Below, piece after piece: positions 1 to 7,340 of a stretch of 14,731 bases of DNA. Every line of letters starts with the position of its first letter. The first letter of the stretch is position 1. The notes beneath the pieces were generated by a model, which worked only from the letters and a program-made list of their open reading frames with translations, was not told the origin of the DNA and made no database searches. The translations under genes and the position numbers were made by a program. The stretch comes from JAVJRN01 sp040218415 (GTDB lineage Bacteria > Bacteroidota > Bacteroidia > Cytophagales > Cyclobacteriaceae): positions 1-14,731 of the forward strand of contig JAVJRN010000038.1 of assembly GCA_040218415.1 (NCBI GenBank), read 5' to 3'.

Positions 1-41
1 GAATTCGGCATATAACTAGCTGAAATTTGCAGAAAAAAGCT

Positions 42-338
42 ATGCCACGCAAGAGTGAATCAGAGATGTTTCCTATCATAGAGGAATGGGAGTCTAGCCC
101 TGAGAGTATGGGGCAATTTTGTGAACGTCACCAAATACCCAAATCCACCTTTAGCTACTGGCGAACAAGGTATTCAAAGAACAATCAAAAATCACGATCG
201 AATCGTGCGGAGTTTTTGGAGGTGAGAATGGATCATGTTTCAGTCGATTTGGAAATAATCTATCCTAATGGAGTGAAACTACGACTTCCACAAAACAGTC
301 CAATGAGCCAATTACGTACTTTGATCCAATTGGTATAA
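42..338 (+). CDS. tnpA: IS66 accessory protein TnpA (Orf1)
   Basis: This 98-residue protein belongs to the IS66 TnpA family, needed together with TnpB for transposition of IS66-type elements. Residues ~27-45 (core FCERHQIPKSTFSYWRTRY) form a helix-turn-helix typical of the family. The C-terminal part has the family pattern of a short beta segment (LEIIYPNGVKLRLP) followed by a leucine-rich helix. The ATG at 42 is chosen. An in-frame TTG at 27 would add five residues (MQKKA) with no family resemblance. The stop codon shares its last base with the tnpB start (TAATG), which suggests translational coupling. Confidence 0.85.
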   Translation: MPRKSESEMFPIIEEWESSPESMGQFCERHQIPKSTFSYWRTRYSKNNQKSRSNRAEFLEVRMDHVSVDLEIIYPNGVKLRLPQNSPMSQLRTLIQLV

Positions 339-688
339 TGTTCAATCTCGGATCTTCACACCGCTATTTCTTTTATAGCCAGCCTACAGACATGCGCAAA
401 TCCTTTGATAGCCTCTCAGGTCTGGTGCGTACAGCTATGGATGCTGACCCTTTCAGTGGTAGTGTCTACATCTTCATCAACAAGCAGCGCAACCGTATCA
501 AACTACTCCACTGGGAAGCCGGAGGATTTACCCTTTATTACAAACGTCTGGAGAAAGGTCAGTTTGAAGTACCCGATGTATCATCTGGAAATACTTGTTC
601 GATCCGCTGGAGTGATCTGATACTTATCCTGGAAGGAATCAGGTTAAAAAATGTCCAAAGATCTGTACGGTTTTCTTTTATAAAATGA
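338..688 (+). CDS. tnpB: IS66 Orf2 protein TnpB
   Basis: This 116-residue protein is an IS66 Orf2 family member, recognised by the N-terminal YFFYSQPTDMRKSFDSL segment, the central GSVYIFINKQRNRIKLLHWE segment and the GGFTLYYKRLEKG motif. Its length equals the usual ~115-120 residues. The family is required for IS66 transposition but has no agreed biochemical activity. The ATG overlaps the tnpA stop codon by one base, so coupled translation is likely. No frameshift or internal stop is present. Confidence 0.9.
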   Translation: MFNLGSSHRYFFYSQPTDMRKSFDSLSGLVRTAMDADPFSGSVYIFINKQRNRIKLLHWEAGGFTLYYKRLEKGQFEVPDVSSGNTCSIRWSDLILILEGIRLKNVQRSVRFSFIK

Positions 689-721
689 GGATAACTAAGA
701 GCTATTTGCTAACTTTAATTT

Positions 722-2179
722 GTGAGTGAGCAAGTTAAAGACACGGTTGAAATCTCAAGAAAAGAATACGAGGAATTACTCTTTCTAAAGGAAGAACTAG
801 CTCAACTCAAGCGTATGATCTTTGGCAAAAAGAACGAGCGGTTCATTGCTGCGGATGCTGCACAATCAACATTGTTTGATGAATCTACTCTCGAAGCACC
901 TACTACAGAGCAGCAAACCATCACCTACACCAAGGACAAGAAAAAAGATAAAAAACAGCCTGTCCGACTTGCACTTCCAGCACATCTGCCGCGTGAAGAA
1001 GAAGTGTTGGAGCCTGAAGGCAAGCAAGAAGGCGCAGTGAAGATCGGTGAGGCCGTCACAGAGATATTGGAATATACTCCGGGTAGAATTTATGTAAAAC
1101 GATACGTTCGCCCAAAATATGTACAGCATCAGGATAACACCAAAAAGGTTATTGTAGCAGATCTGCCGTCTTTACCTATCCCATCAGGCAATGCAGGCCC
1201 AGCGCTACTGGCATACCTGATGATCTGCAAGTATGTGGATCACCTTCCATTTTACCGACAAGTTCAGATATTTAAGCGAGAGGGAGTAAAACTCTGCGAA
1301 TCAACCATTAGTGGGTGGTTTAAAGCCGTCTGCAAACTACTGGAGCCACTTTATGATGAGATTAAAAAGCAGGTTTTAGCCAGTGGATACATCAATGCTG
1401 ATGAAACCACCATCCCAGTACAGTCATCCAATAAACCGGGAGCCACACATACAGGATATCAATGGTATTATTATTCACCACAAACCAAGTTGGTAGTTGT
1501 CGACTATCAACCAAGCCGTAGTGGGCAAGGTCCTCATAAATTTTTGAAGGGGTACAGAGGAGTATTACAAACTGATGGATATGCTGGTTATGAGCAGTTT
1601 GCCTCCATCTCAGGAATTACACTGTTGGCTTGTATGGCTCATGCCAGACGATACTTTGATAAAGCTATGAACAATGATCAGGAAAGAGCTACACATGCAC
1701 TTACCCAGATACAAAAGCTTTATGCCATTGAAAGAAAAGCCAGAGAAGATGGCCTAACGGCTAAAAAAGTCGCCAAACTCAGACAAACTGAAGCCCAACC
1801 AATACTAGAAAACCTACACGAGTGGATGCAGCAACAATATGGGCAAGTCGCTCCCAAAAGCAGTATTGGGAAAGCGTTGGCTTATTCTATGAAACTATGG
1901 CCAAGACTGAGCCGATACACAGAAAATGGGGATTGGTTCATTGATAACAATTTGGTGGAAAACAGCATAAGACCCGTCGCATTGGGAAGAAAGAATTACC
2001 TCTTTGCTGGTTCACACGAGGCAGCTCAATGGGCAGCAATGATGTACAGCTTCCTTGGCTCCTGTAAACTTAATGGTGTAGAGCCTCTGCAGTGGCTCCA
2101 AGAAACTTTGACGGTAATACAAGAAACTAAAATCAGCCAGTTAAAAACATTACTGCCAAACTACGATAAGAAATCCTAA
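722..2179 (+). CDS. tnpC: IS66 transposase TnpC (DDE)
   Basis: The 485-residue IS66 transposase starts at a GTG. An in-frame TAA lies at 716-718 and no ATG occurs before residue 32, so GTG is the only reasonable start. Residues ~10-35 form a leucine/charged coiled coil ending in the family signature RMIFGKKNERF. Residues ~105-150 correspond to the IS66 zinc-finger region, but the usual Cys pairs are absent (RPKYVQHQD appears where RPKYxCxxC would be expected). The catalytic triad is visible as D227 (NADET), D285 (QTDGYAGY) and E413 (NNLVENSIRP). The C-terminus has the GSCKLNGVEPLQWL segment typical of the family. The reading frame is intact and the element is plausibly competent. Confidence 0.93.
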   Translation: MSEQVKDTVEISRKEYEELLFLKEELAQLKRMIFGKKNERFIAADAAQSTLFDESTLEAPTTEQQTITYTKDKKKDKKQPVRLALPAHLPREEEVLEPEGKQEGAVKIGEAVTEILEYTPGRIYVKRYVRPKYVQHQDNTKKVIVADLPSLPIPSGNAGPALLAYLMICKYVDHLPFYRQVQIFKREGVKLCESTISGWFKAVCKLLEPLYDEIKKQVLASGYINADETTIPVQSSNKPGATHTGYQWYYYSPQTKLVVVDYQPSRSGQGPHKFLKGYRGVLQTDGYAGYEQFASISGITLLACMAHARRYFDKAMNNDQERATHALTQIQKLYAIERKAREDGLTAKKVAKLRQTEAQPILENLHEWMQQQYGQVAPKSSIGKALAYSMKLWPRLSRYTENGDWFIDNNLVENSIRPVALGRKNYLFAGSHEAAQWAAMMYSFLGSCKLNGVEPLQWLQETLTVIQETKISQLKTLLPNYDKKS

Positions 2180-2198
2180 TTTCCCTGCATCAAAAATT

Positions 2199-2221
2199 GA
2201 CGCTCAACCCCGAAGGAATAC
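2199..2221. repeat. Probable right terminal inverted repeat of the IS66 element
   Basis: Twenty bases after tnpC the sequence reads into a C-rich stretch ending GGAATAC. On the minus strand this starts GTATTCC and continues with TTCGGGGTTGAG, a plausible IS66-type terminus. The start of foreign coding sequence at 2222 supports the boundary. The matching left repeat lies outside the window, so this is inferred from position and from the GTA end only. Confidence 0.4.
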
Positions 2222-2429
2222 CTTATTGGACTATCAACGCTGGGTTTGGTCTCAAGAACCTGTGAACACTATCGAAATTTTTGAACAAACCATGAGAGGA
2301 GAAACTGCAACCGTAAAGCTCCAAGCTCTTTATATCGAAGGAACTGACAGAGTGATAATGAACCCAGAGATCACTGTCAAACTGTCCATAGCTTCAGGAA
2401 ACTGGTTAATTAACAGCATAACGAACTAA
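2222..2429 (+). pseudogene. C-terminal remnant of a gene cut by the IS66 element
   Basis: About 67 codons are open from the IS end to a TAA at 2427-2429. The only in-frame start is a TTG at 2226, and the frame continues open into the non-coding tail of the IS. This is what is expected of a gene whose 5' part was separated by the insertion. The peptide (starting near LDYQRWVWSQEP and ending in ITVKLSIASGNWLINSI) has the alternating beta-strand pattern of the last strands of NTF2-like or DUF4878-type secreted proteins, which often end with a similar VxLxxxxGxWxIxSI segment. That family suggestion is a guess from pattern. The 5' half, if it survives, lies left of the window. Confidence 0.5.
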
Positions 2430-2540
2430 GCGGCATCCAACAACATGCGCTGAACGTTTATATGCCTAGCCGGCGGCACCAAAGTGCTTTCTGGCTGATT
2501 TCAGTGTAACTCGACCGCTTATCTCATAAAATGTTAGTGT
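2430..2540 (+). repeat. attC-like imperfect dyad following the gene remnant
   Basis: Within 110 bases there is a nested symmetry. ATCCAAC at 2435-2441 fits the integron R'' box RYYYAAC. CTGAA (2450-2454) pairs with TTCAG (2500-2504), AGCC (2468-2471) with GGCT (2493-2496), and GCAC (2476-2479) with GTGC (2484-2487). GTTAGTG at 2533-2539 resembles, imperfectly, the R' box GTTRRRY. The preceding reading frame stops five bases before the first box, as in a gene cassette. The size is within the known attC range. The R' mismatch and the lack of an integrase or second cassette keep this tentative. A generic intergenic palindromic repeat is the main alternative. Confidence 0.4.
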
Positions 2541-2902
2541 AATAAATGGTATTAAACCCAAGGGTAGAACCTTTGACCCTAGCTTCCGACGCAGAGCAAC
2601 GGGGAATTAGACCTATTGGGCTATCGCCCTGCGATTAAAAAAGCAAAATTTTGAATTGGCGCCTCAAACAAATGCTTTGGGACGGTCGCTTCTGATACGG
2701 GTGAAATGTTACCAGTAAAAGTTTGTGATAGGCCAAGTAGATGATCAATCGTCTTTTAGAAGTTCTAAAAAATGTATTTGAAACACCTCTTTTAAGCTCG
2801 ATATATTACACCTATTTGTGGCTTACGAATAATAATTATCGGAAATAAATATCTTATAATTATTCCATTTGCCTTGTTGAAATCAAGAAATGTAGGGTGA
2901 CT
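2541..2902. other. Gene-free spacer with short REP-like hairpins
   Basis: No credible coding frame is seen. Three small symmetries cluster here: AGGGT/ACCCT at 2561-2580, CCGacGC-aga-GCaaCGG at 2586-2602, and GGGC-tatc-GCCC at 2618-2629. The second resembles the GC-rich hairpins found near REP-associated (IS200/Y1-type) transposases in Bacteroidota, but no such transposase gene is present in the window. The rest, up to the end of the transporter gene, is AT-rich and unremarkable apart from the inverted repeat listed separately. Confidence 0.4.
2827..2865 (-). terminator. AT-rich inverted repeat downstream of the operon
   Basis: GAATAATAATTAT (2827-2839) is mirrored by ATAATTATTC (2856-2865) around a ~16-base loop, about 40 bases beyond the stop codon of the last operon gene on the minus strand. 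It could fold at the 3' end of the transcript and protect or terminate it. The stem is almost entirely A/T and lacks a clear U-tract, so a real terminator function is uncertain. Confidence 0.3.
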
Positions 2903-4207
2903 TTATAACTGAGATCTTTTCTCAAAAACGAACCAACCATAACCAGCCACAGCAAAAAAGCATAGCAGTGGCAAAATGAAAGAAAAACTCACTTCGGGGA
3001 CACCCAAAATAAGCACGTCTGTATAACCCGATCCCCCGATATCCATGATCATTCCTTGCAGGGCGGGCATCAAAGCACCTCCCACGATAGCCATCACCAA
3101 ACCTGCCGCACCAATTTTGGACTCATCTTCCGTAAGGCCATCCAGTGCCAGACCATATATAGTTGGAAACATGAGTGACATACTGAAAGAGACGCCCACC
3201 AAGAGGTACAATCCCAACTCTCCCGAGGTTGCGATTACCCCTAAGGTAAATACTATGGAAAGTATAGAAAGTAACATGAGTAGCATTCCGCTATCGACGT
3301 ATTTCAAGACGAACGTGAACAGGAACCTTCCCGCAAAAAACAAAATGAAAGCCGCAAACTGATAGTTACCTGCTGTGGTAGCTGAGATGTCAAATGCCTC
3401 AGCATACTGATAAATATAGGTCCAACACATAATCTGTGCGCCGACATAGCAAACCTGTGCCAGTACGCCCAAATTGTAACGCCTCTTACCTACCAAAATC
3501 TTGATTAGATCAAAGGTGCTGTGAACCAAATCATGCTCCTTAGCAGCAGGCATTTTGGTGATAACGATCAGTACTAAAACAGCTATTACCACAAGACCCA
3601 AAACGACATAAGGGTCTCTTATGACCATTAAATCTGCTGTTCGGATTGTTTCTTTGGCACTTTCGGTCAATGTACTGTAGTCAACGTCATCAGACTGTAG
3701 TTTTTTCAATACAAAATGCTGTGCAACTAGTAACCCTCCAATCAAACCCACAGGATTGAAAGCCTGAGCAAGGTTCAATCGTTGAGTGGCATTCGAGCGG
3801 TCACCCATGGAGAGTATGTATGGGTTTGCGGTGGTTTCCAAGAAAGCCAAGCCAAAAGTCAAAATATAAAGACCAACCAGAAAGAACCCAAACTGCTCCG
3901 TAACTGCTGCTGGATAAAAAAGTAATGCGCCAGAAGCATATAGGGCCAATCCGATGATCACTCCCACTTTGTAAGAGTATTTTCTAATAAAAATCGACGC
4001 AGGCAGAGCCATGGTGAAATAGCCTCCGTAAAATGCCATTTGGACGAGCGATGCTTGAAAGTTGTCAAGTTCTAACACTTTTTTGAATGCAGTTACCATT
4101 GGGTCAGTTACCGCATTGGCAAATCCCCAAAGGGCAAACAAGGACGTGATCATGGTGAATGCCAAAAGGTTCTTTCGACTCACCAAGGGTGTTGATTCAG
4201 TTTTCAT
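2903..4207 (-). CDS. fucP: FucP-like sugar:proton symporter (MFS, FGHP family)
   Basis: This 434-residue inner-membrane transporter has ~12 hydrophobic segments and belongs to the fucose-galactose-glucose:H+ symporter branch of the major facilitator superfamily. Visible signatures are LFALWGFANAVTDP (residues ~23-36), NFQASLVQMAFYGGYF (49-64), FLETTANPYIL (122-132) and RLNLAQAFNPVG (143-154). D35 and E124 align with the proton/substrate residues D46 and E135 of E. coli FucP, with identical 89-residue spacing. The ATG overlaps the stop of the upstream mutarotase gene by four bases (ATGA). It is the last gene of the catabolic operon and supplies the sugar. L-fucose is favoured by the operon content, but members of this family also carry galactose, glucose or other sugars. 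Confidence 0.85.
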   Translation of the reverse strand: MKTESTPLVSRKNLLAFTMITSLFALWGFANAVTDPMVTAFKKVLELDNFQASLVQMAFYGGYFTMALPASIFIRKYSYKVGVIIGLALYASGALLFYPAAVTEQFGFFLVGLYILTFGLAFLETTANPYILSMGDRSNATQRLNLAQAFNPVGLIGGLLVAQHFVLKKLQSDDVDYSTLTESAKETIRTADLMVIRDPYVVLGLVVIAVLVLIVITKMPAAKEHDLVHSTFDLIKILVGKRRYNLGVLAQVCYVGAQIMCWTYIYQYAEAFDISATTAGNYQFAAFILFFAGRFLFTFVLKYVDSGMLLMLLSILSIVFTLGVIATSGELGLYLLVGVSFSMSLMFPTIYGLALDGLTEDESKIGAAGLVMAIVGGALMPALQGMIMDIGGSGYTDVLILGVPEVSFSFILPLLCFFAVAGYGWFVFEKRSQL

Positions 4208-4551
4208 ACTTGCTTTTTGAGGTTAAATATTTCTTTCATTGGAACCCATTTTTGGTTCTCGTTTGCCCATGGCAATCTTTGCTGGAAGATGTCCATGAGT
4301 GATTCCCACTCTTGGACTTTGGGATTATTGGCAACCGCTTCTTGCTTCTTCACTTCGTCAAAGGATTCATTGATTTCCATAATCATAAACAGTCGATTAC
4401 CCGTTCGGTAAATTTCCATATTAAGGACACCAGAATCTGTAATACTCTTCAATACCTCAGGCCAAACCTTCTGGTGATAGTCCTCATATTGCTTGATCAA
4501 ATCAGGATCATCTTTAAGATCTAATCCAAAACACATTCTTTGAACATTCAT
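4204..4551 (-). CDS. RhaM-family sugar mutarotase (DUF718), probably for L-fucose
   Basis: This 115-residue protein belongs to the L-rhamnose mutarotase family, which interconverts the alpha and beta anomers of a 6-deoxysugar in the cytoplasm. Y22 and H26 in QYEDYHQKVWPEVL match the catalytic Tyr18/His22 pair of E. coli RhaM with the same spacing. The LFMIMEI strand and the VQEWESLM tryptophan segment are also conserved. It is co-transcribed with a FucP-like transporter and a lactone pathway, so it probably supplies the anomer used by the dehydrogenase. It is therefore likely an L-fucose mutarotase analogous in role, but unrelated in family, to FucU. L-rhamnose remains possible. The gene starts 9 bases after the lactonase stop and overlaps fucP by 4 bases. 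Confidence 0.8.
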   Translation of the reverse strand: MNVQRMCFGLDLKDDPDLIKQYEDYHQKVWPEVLKSITDSGVLNMEIYRTGNRLFMIMEINESFDEVKKQEAVANNPKVQEWESLMDIFQQRLPWANENQKWVPMKEIFNLKKQV

Positions 4552-4560
4552 ATTCTGATC

Positions 4561-5388
4561 TTAAAGTGAATAGAAACTAATGGCATTTTTACCGAAAATC
4601 TTCTCTTGTTCTGTTGATGAAAATTTGTCTAAATAGTTCTTCACAAGGTTTTTAACTTCAGCATATTCTGCAGCTACTAGGCAGACCGGCCAATCCGAGC
4701 CAAACATCAAGCGATCAGTCCCAAATGCTTCGAAGATCACATCGAGACAATATTTAAAGTCCTCTGATTTCCAATTACTCCAATCAGCCTCCGTCACCAT
4801 TCCTGAAAGTTTGCAATAAACATTTTCAGATAAAGCCAATTCCTTGATGGACTTTGTCCAATGGGTATAATCCTGATTTTTAATATCTGGTTTGGCAATA
4901 TGGTCTAGCACGAATTTTTGATTGGGTAACTTCTGAACCGTCTTTACAGCTGCGGGTAGTTGATGTGGGAATATCAAAATATCATAAGTGAAATCATATT
5001 GAGCGAGCTTCGAAAGTCCATTTTGAAAATCATCTCTTAGCAGAAAATCAGGGTCAGGTTCCCCTTGCACGATGTGTCGAAAACCAACGAGTTTTTCTTC
5101 GGTCGAATATCGCGCTAGTTGATTATCAATATCTGCCGCCCTCAGGTCTACCCAGCCCACTACTCCTTTAATAAAGTCATATTTTGCAGCCAAGCTGAGT
5201 AAAAAATCAGTCTCCTGAATGGTCTGGTCGGCTTGTACTGCGACCGTTCCATCTATTTGATTTTTATTCAACTCAGGCAGAAAATCTTCAGGCAGAAAAT
5301 CTCGCCGAATAGCTTTCATACTTTCATCTATCCACTCGTGCTTGAGTGGGTCATAATGCCAGAAGTGATTGTGCGCGTCTATTTTCAT
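4561..5388 (-). CDS. Sugar-lactone hydrolase, probable L-fucono-1,5-lactonase (amidohydrolase, COG3618)
   Basis: This 275-residue TIM-barrel amidohydrolase is expected to open L-fuconolactone to L-fuconate in the cytoplasm. The metal and catalytic motifs are visible: HxH at H6/H8 in DAHNHFW, H163 in LDHIAKP, and D232 in FGSDWPV. GFRHIVQGEPDPDFL (residues ~102-116) matches the segment found in COG3618 lactonases. Length is normal for the family. The start codon overlaps the stop of the upstream FMN-enzyme gene by one base (TAATG), indicating coupled translation. The dehydrogenases and dehydratase in the same operon favour a six-carbon sugar lactone. A related compound such as L-rhamnono- or L-galactono-lactone cannot be excluded. 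Confidence 0.82.
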   Translation of the reverse strand: MKIDAHNHFWHYDPLKHEWIDESMKAIRRDFLPEDFLPELNKNQIDGTVAVQADQTIQETDFLLSLAAKYDFIKGVVGWVDLRAADIDNQLARYSTEEKLVGFRHIVQGEPDPDFLLRDDFQNGLSKLAQYDFTYDILIFPHQLPAAVKTVQKLPNQKFVLDHIAKPDIKNQDYTHWTKSIKELALSENVYCKLSGMVTEADWSNWKSEDFKYCLDVIFEAFGTDRLMFGSDWPVCLVAAEYAEVKNLVKNYLDKFSSTEQEKIFGKNAISFYSL

Positions 5389-6536
5389 TAATCTTTTGCT
5401 AGAAAATTGGGGAAGTCCTCCACTCGCTCACAGCACACTTGCTCCATGATTTGCTGAAGCTGCGTTTTCAATAAACCTATTGCATGGTCTCCGCCTTTGC
5501 TGCCAAGCGCAGCGACGCTGTACATAAAGGTTCTTCCTAAGAAGGAAAAGTCAGCTCCATACGCCAAACACCGTGCGATATCTGGCCCAGTGCGAATTCC
5601 GCTATCGATCATCACCTTCATCTTCCCTTTGTACTTTTCTATAATCTTGGTAGAGGAAGCAATCGAAGACTGACCTGCATCGAGCTGGCGACCACCGTGA
5701 TTGGATACAATAATTCCATCCAACCCAAGTTTGTATGCCTTTTCGGCATCCATTTCGTTGGCGACACCTTTTAGCACGAGCTTGCCTTTCCACATGTCAC
5801 GGATCGGCTTGATTTTTTCTTCGTTCAGCCTTCCGGAAAAAGTCATATCCATGAATTTCCCCAATTGCTTCAGGTCTAAACCTTTTGGCATGTAAGGCTT
5901 GAGTGTTTCAAAGTTGGGTTGACCGTTGATCAAGGTGCGAAGTGCCCAATTGGGTTTACCCATCACTTGGATCATGTTGCTCAAAGTCATTTTTGGCGGC
6001 ATAGCCAAGCCATTTCGGATGTCTCTTGGTCGGAATCCAAAGGTGGGTACATCTGAGAGAATCACTAAAACTGGCATGTGCGCAGCTTCGGCTCTTTTAA
6101 TAATATCGTCACGCAAACGGTTTTCTGCGGGATGATACAATTGGAACCACGCTCTGCCTTCGGTGAGTTCGGCAGCTCGCTCTATACTCGTGGTTGTCAC
6201 CGTACTCAGTATAAAAGGTATGTTATGCTCAAATGCCGCTTTCGCTAAAATCTCAGGAGCCTTCGGCCACATTAACCCTTGCAAGCCAATTGGAGAAATA
6301 CCAAAAGGCGCATCATACGTATGACCGAAAAGCTCAGTGGCCATACTCGACTTGGTGTGCGGCGTGAGATACTGCGGGATCAACTGCACATCCCTGATCT
6401 CAGCTGTATTTCGGTGAAGGTTTACATCTTCATTGCAGCCGCCATCCAAGTATTCAAAAGCAAATTTTGGTATCCGCTTTTTGGCTTTTTTTATTAAATC
6501 GTCAATACCCGGATAGTTTGAATTATACGCCCACAT
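5388..6536 (-). CDS. lldD: FMN-dependent alpha-hydroxy-acid dehydrogenase, probable L-lactate dehydrogenase
   Basis: This 382-residue enzyme belongs to the glycolate oxidase/lactate dehydrogenase family. Family residues are visible: Y29 in FEYLDGG, Y134 in FQLYHP, D162 in SDVP, K256 in LVLKGV, and the catalytic H280/R283 in SNHGGRQLD. The phosphate-binding DSGIRTGPDI and GADFSFLGR segments follow. The chosen ATG at 6536 lies one base after the stop of the upstream SDR gene. An upstream start at 6590 would add 18 residues and overlap that gene by ~50 bases. In this operon the expected substrate is L-lactate released by the 2,4-diketo-acid hydrolase, converted to pyruvate with electrons passed to the respiratory chain. 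Another 2-hydroxy acid is possible. Confidence 0.82.
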   Translation of the reverse strand: MWAYNSNYPGIDDLIKKAKKRIPKFAFEYLDGGCNEDVNLHRNTAEIRDVQLIPQYLTPHTKSSMATELFGHTYDAPFGISPIGLQGLMWPKAPEILAKAAFEHNIPFILSTVTTTSIERAAELTEGRAWFQLYHPAENRLRDDIIKRAEAAHMPVLVILSDVPTFGFRPRDIRNGLAMPPKMTLSNMIQVMGKPNWALRTLINGQPNFETLKPYMPKGLDLKQLGKFMDMTFSGRLNEEKIKPIRDMWKGKLVLKGVANEMDAEKAYKLGLDGIIVSNHGGRQLDAGQSSIASSTKIIEKYKGKMKVMIDSGIRTGPDIARCLAYGADFSFLGRTFMYSVAALGSKGGDHAIGLLKTQLQQIMEQVCCERVEDFPNFLAKD

Positions 6537-6537
6537 A

Positions 6538-7329
6538 CTAATGATTGGTAAGCATGGCTCTATCAAAATGTACATAGCCACCGTCCACAAAAAGCCACTG
6601 CCCTGTGGTGTGACTACTCTTATCTGAGAGCAAAAACACAGCCATTGAGGCTATTTCGTCCGCTTCAGTCATGCGATTTTCTAGTGGAATCCTAGCAACT
6701 ATATCATTGAGTACTTCCTCAGGGTTTTCAAATGTTGTAATCCACTTTTTATATTGTGGAGTCATCACCTCTGCAGGTATAATGGCATTTACACGAATCC
6801 CGAATTTGGCAAGTTCTACCGCCCATTCCCTCGTCAAGGATAGCTGAGCACCTTTACTTGCGGCATATCCCGAAGTACCTCCCTGACCTGTAATAGCAGT
6901 TTTTGAGCTAATATTTACAATTGATCCTTTGGCCTTCTTGAGGTAAGGAAGCGAGTAATGAGCCAAATCGTAATAATGAGAAATGTTCTGAACTATTGAA
7001 TTTTGAAAGGCCGCCGGAGAGCCATTTTCTAATCCTACTCCATCGTTGGTACCTGCATTATTTACTAAGCCATCAATTCGCCCCAAGGCTGCTACTGTCT
7101 CTTCAATGATCGGTTTGCAGATATCCTCGCTACCCAAGGAAGCCAAGATGAATTTACTCTGGCCTCCTTCTGCTTCAATCTCTTTTACTACACGATGACC
7201 TTTCTCTTTGGATCGTCCTATGATCACGGGTATAGCGCCTTCAGCCGCCAGACCTTTAGCAATCGCTTCTCCGATACCTCCAGTACCTCCCGTCACAATA
7301 TATACTTTTCCTTCTAAGTTCAGATTCAT
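6538..7329 (-). CDS. SDR dehydrogenase, candidate L-fucose 1-dehydrogenase
   Basis: This classical short-chain dehydrogenase has 263 residues. Motifs seen are TGGTGGIG (13-20) for cofactor binding, NNAG (90-93), catalytic S142 and Y155xxxK159 in SGYAASK, and VNAIIPAEVMTP near residue 185. The second beta strand ends in GRS (R39) rather than an acidic residue, which suggests tolerance of or preference for NADP. It is one of two SDRs in the operon. It is assigned to the first oxidation (sugar to lactone) because the other SDR better fits an NAD-linked keto-acid dehydrogenase, but the two roles could be swapped. The start lies 11 bases after the FAH-family stop. The frame ends one base before the next gene. 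Confidence 0.72.
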   Translation of the reverse strand: MNLNLEGKVYIVTGGTGGIGEAIAKGLAAEGAIPVIIGRSKEKGHRVVKEIEAEGGQSKFILASLGSEDICKPIIEETVAALGRIDGLVNNAGTNDGVGLENGSPAAFQNSIVQNISHYYDLAHYSLPYLKKAKGSIVNISSKTAITGQGGTSGYAASKGAQLSLTREWAVELAKFGIRVNAIIPAEVMTPQYKKWITTFENPEEVLNDIVARIPLENRMTEADEIASMAVFLLSDKSSHTTGQWLFVDGGYVHFDRAMLTNH

Positions 7330-7340
7330 CGTTTTTACGT

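Larger units (their letters stand above)
1..2221 (+). mobile_element. IS66-family insertion sequence, left end outside the window
   Basis: Three consecutive plus-strand genes have the classic IS66 order: a small HTH protein (tnpA), the ~116-residue Orf2 protein (tnpB) and a ~485-residue DDE transposase (tnpC). tnpA and tnpB overlap by one base and tnpC follows after 33 bases. Only ~41 bases precede tnpA, so the left terminal repeat is not visible. The right end is placed near 2221 because the sequence there, read on the minus strand, begins GTATTCC followed by a G-rich stretch, which fits the GTA-type termini of this family. An unrelated reading frame resumes immediately afterwards. All three genes look intact, so the element may be active. 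The exact right end is inferred, since the partner repeat and the 8-base target duplication cannot be compared. Confidence 0.85.

Noticed and set aside
1..6. The window starts exactly with GAATTC, an EcoRI site.
   Set aside because: It could be a cloning edge, but it lies in a normal IS66 upstream region and a chance six-base match is just as likely.
3045..3362. 105-codon plus-strand frame antisense to fucP.
   Set aside because: It is low-complexity shadow coding opposite a transporter, without recognisable motifs.
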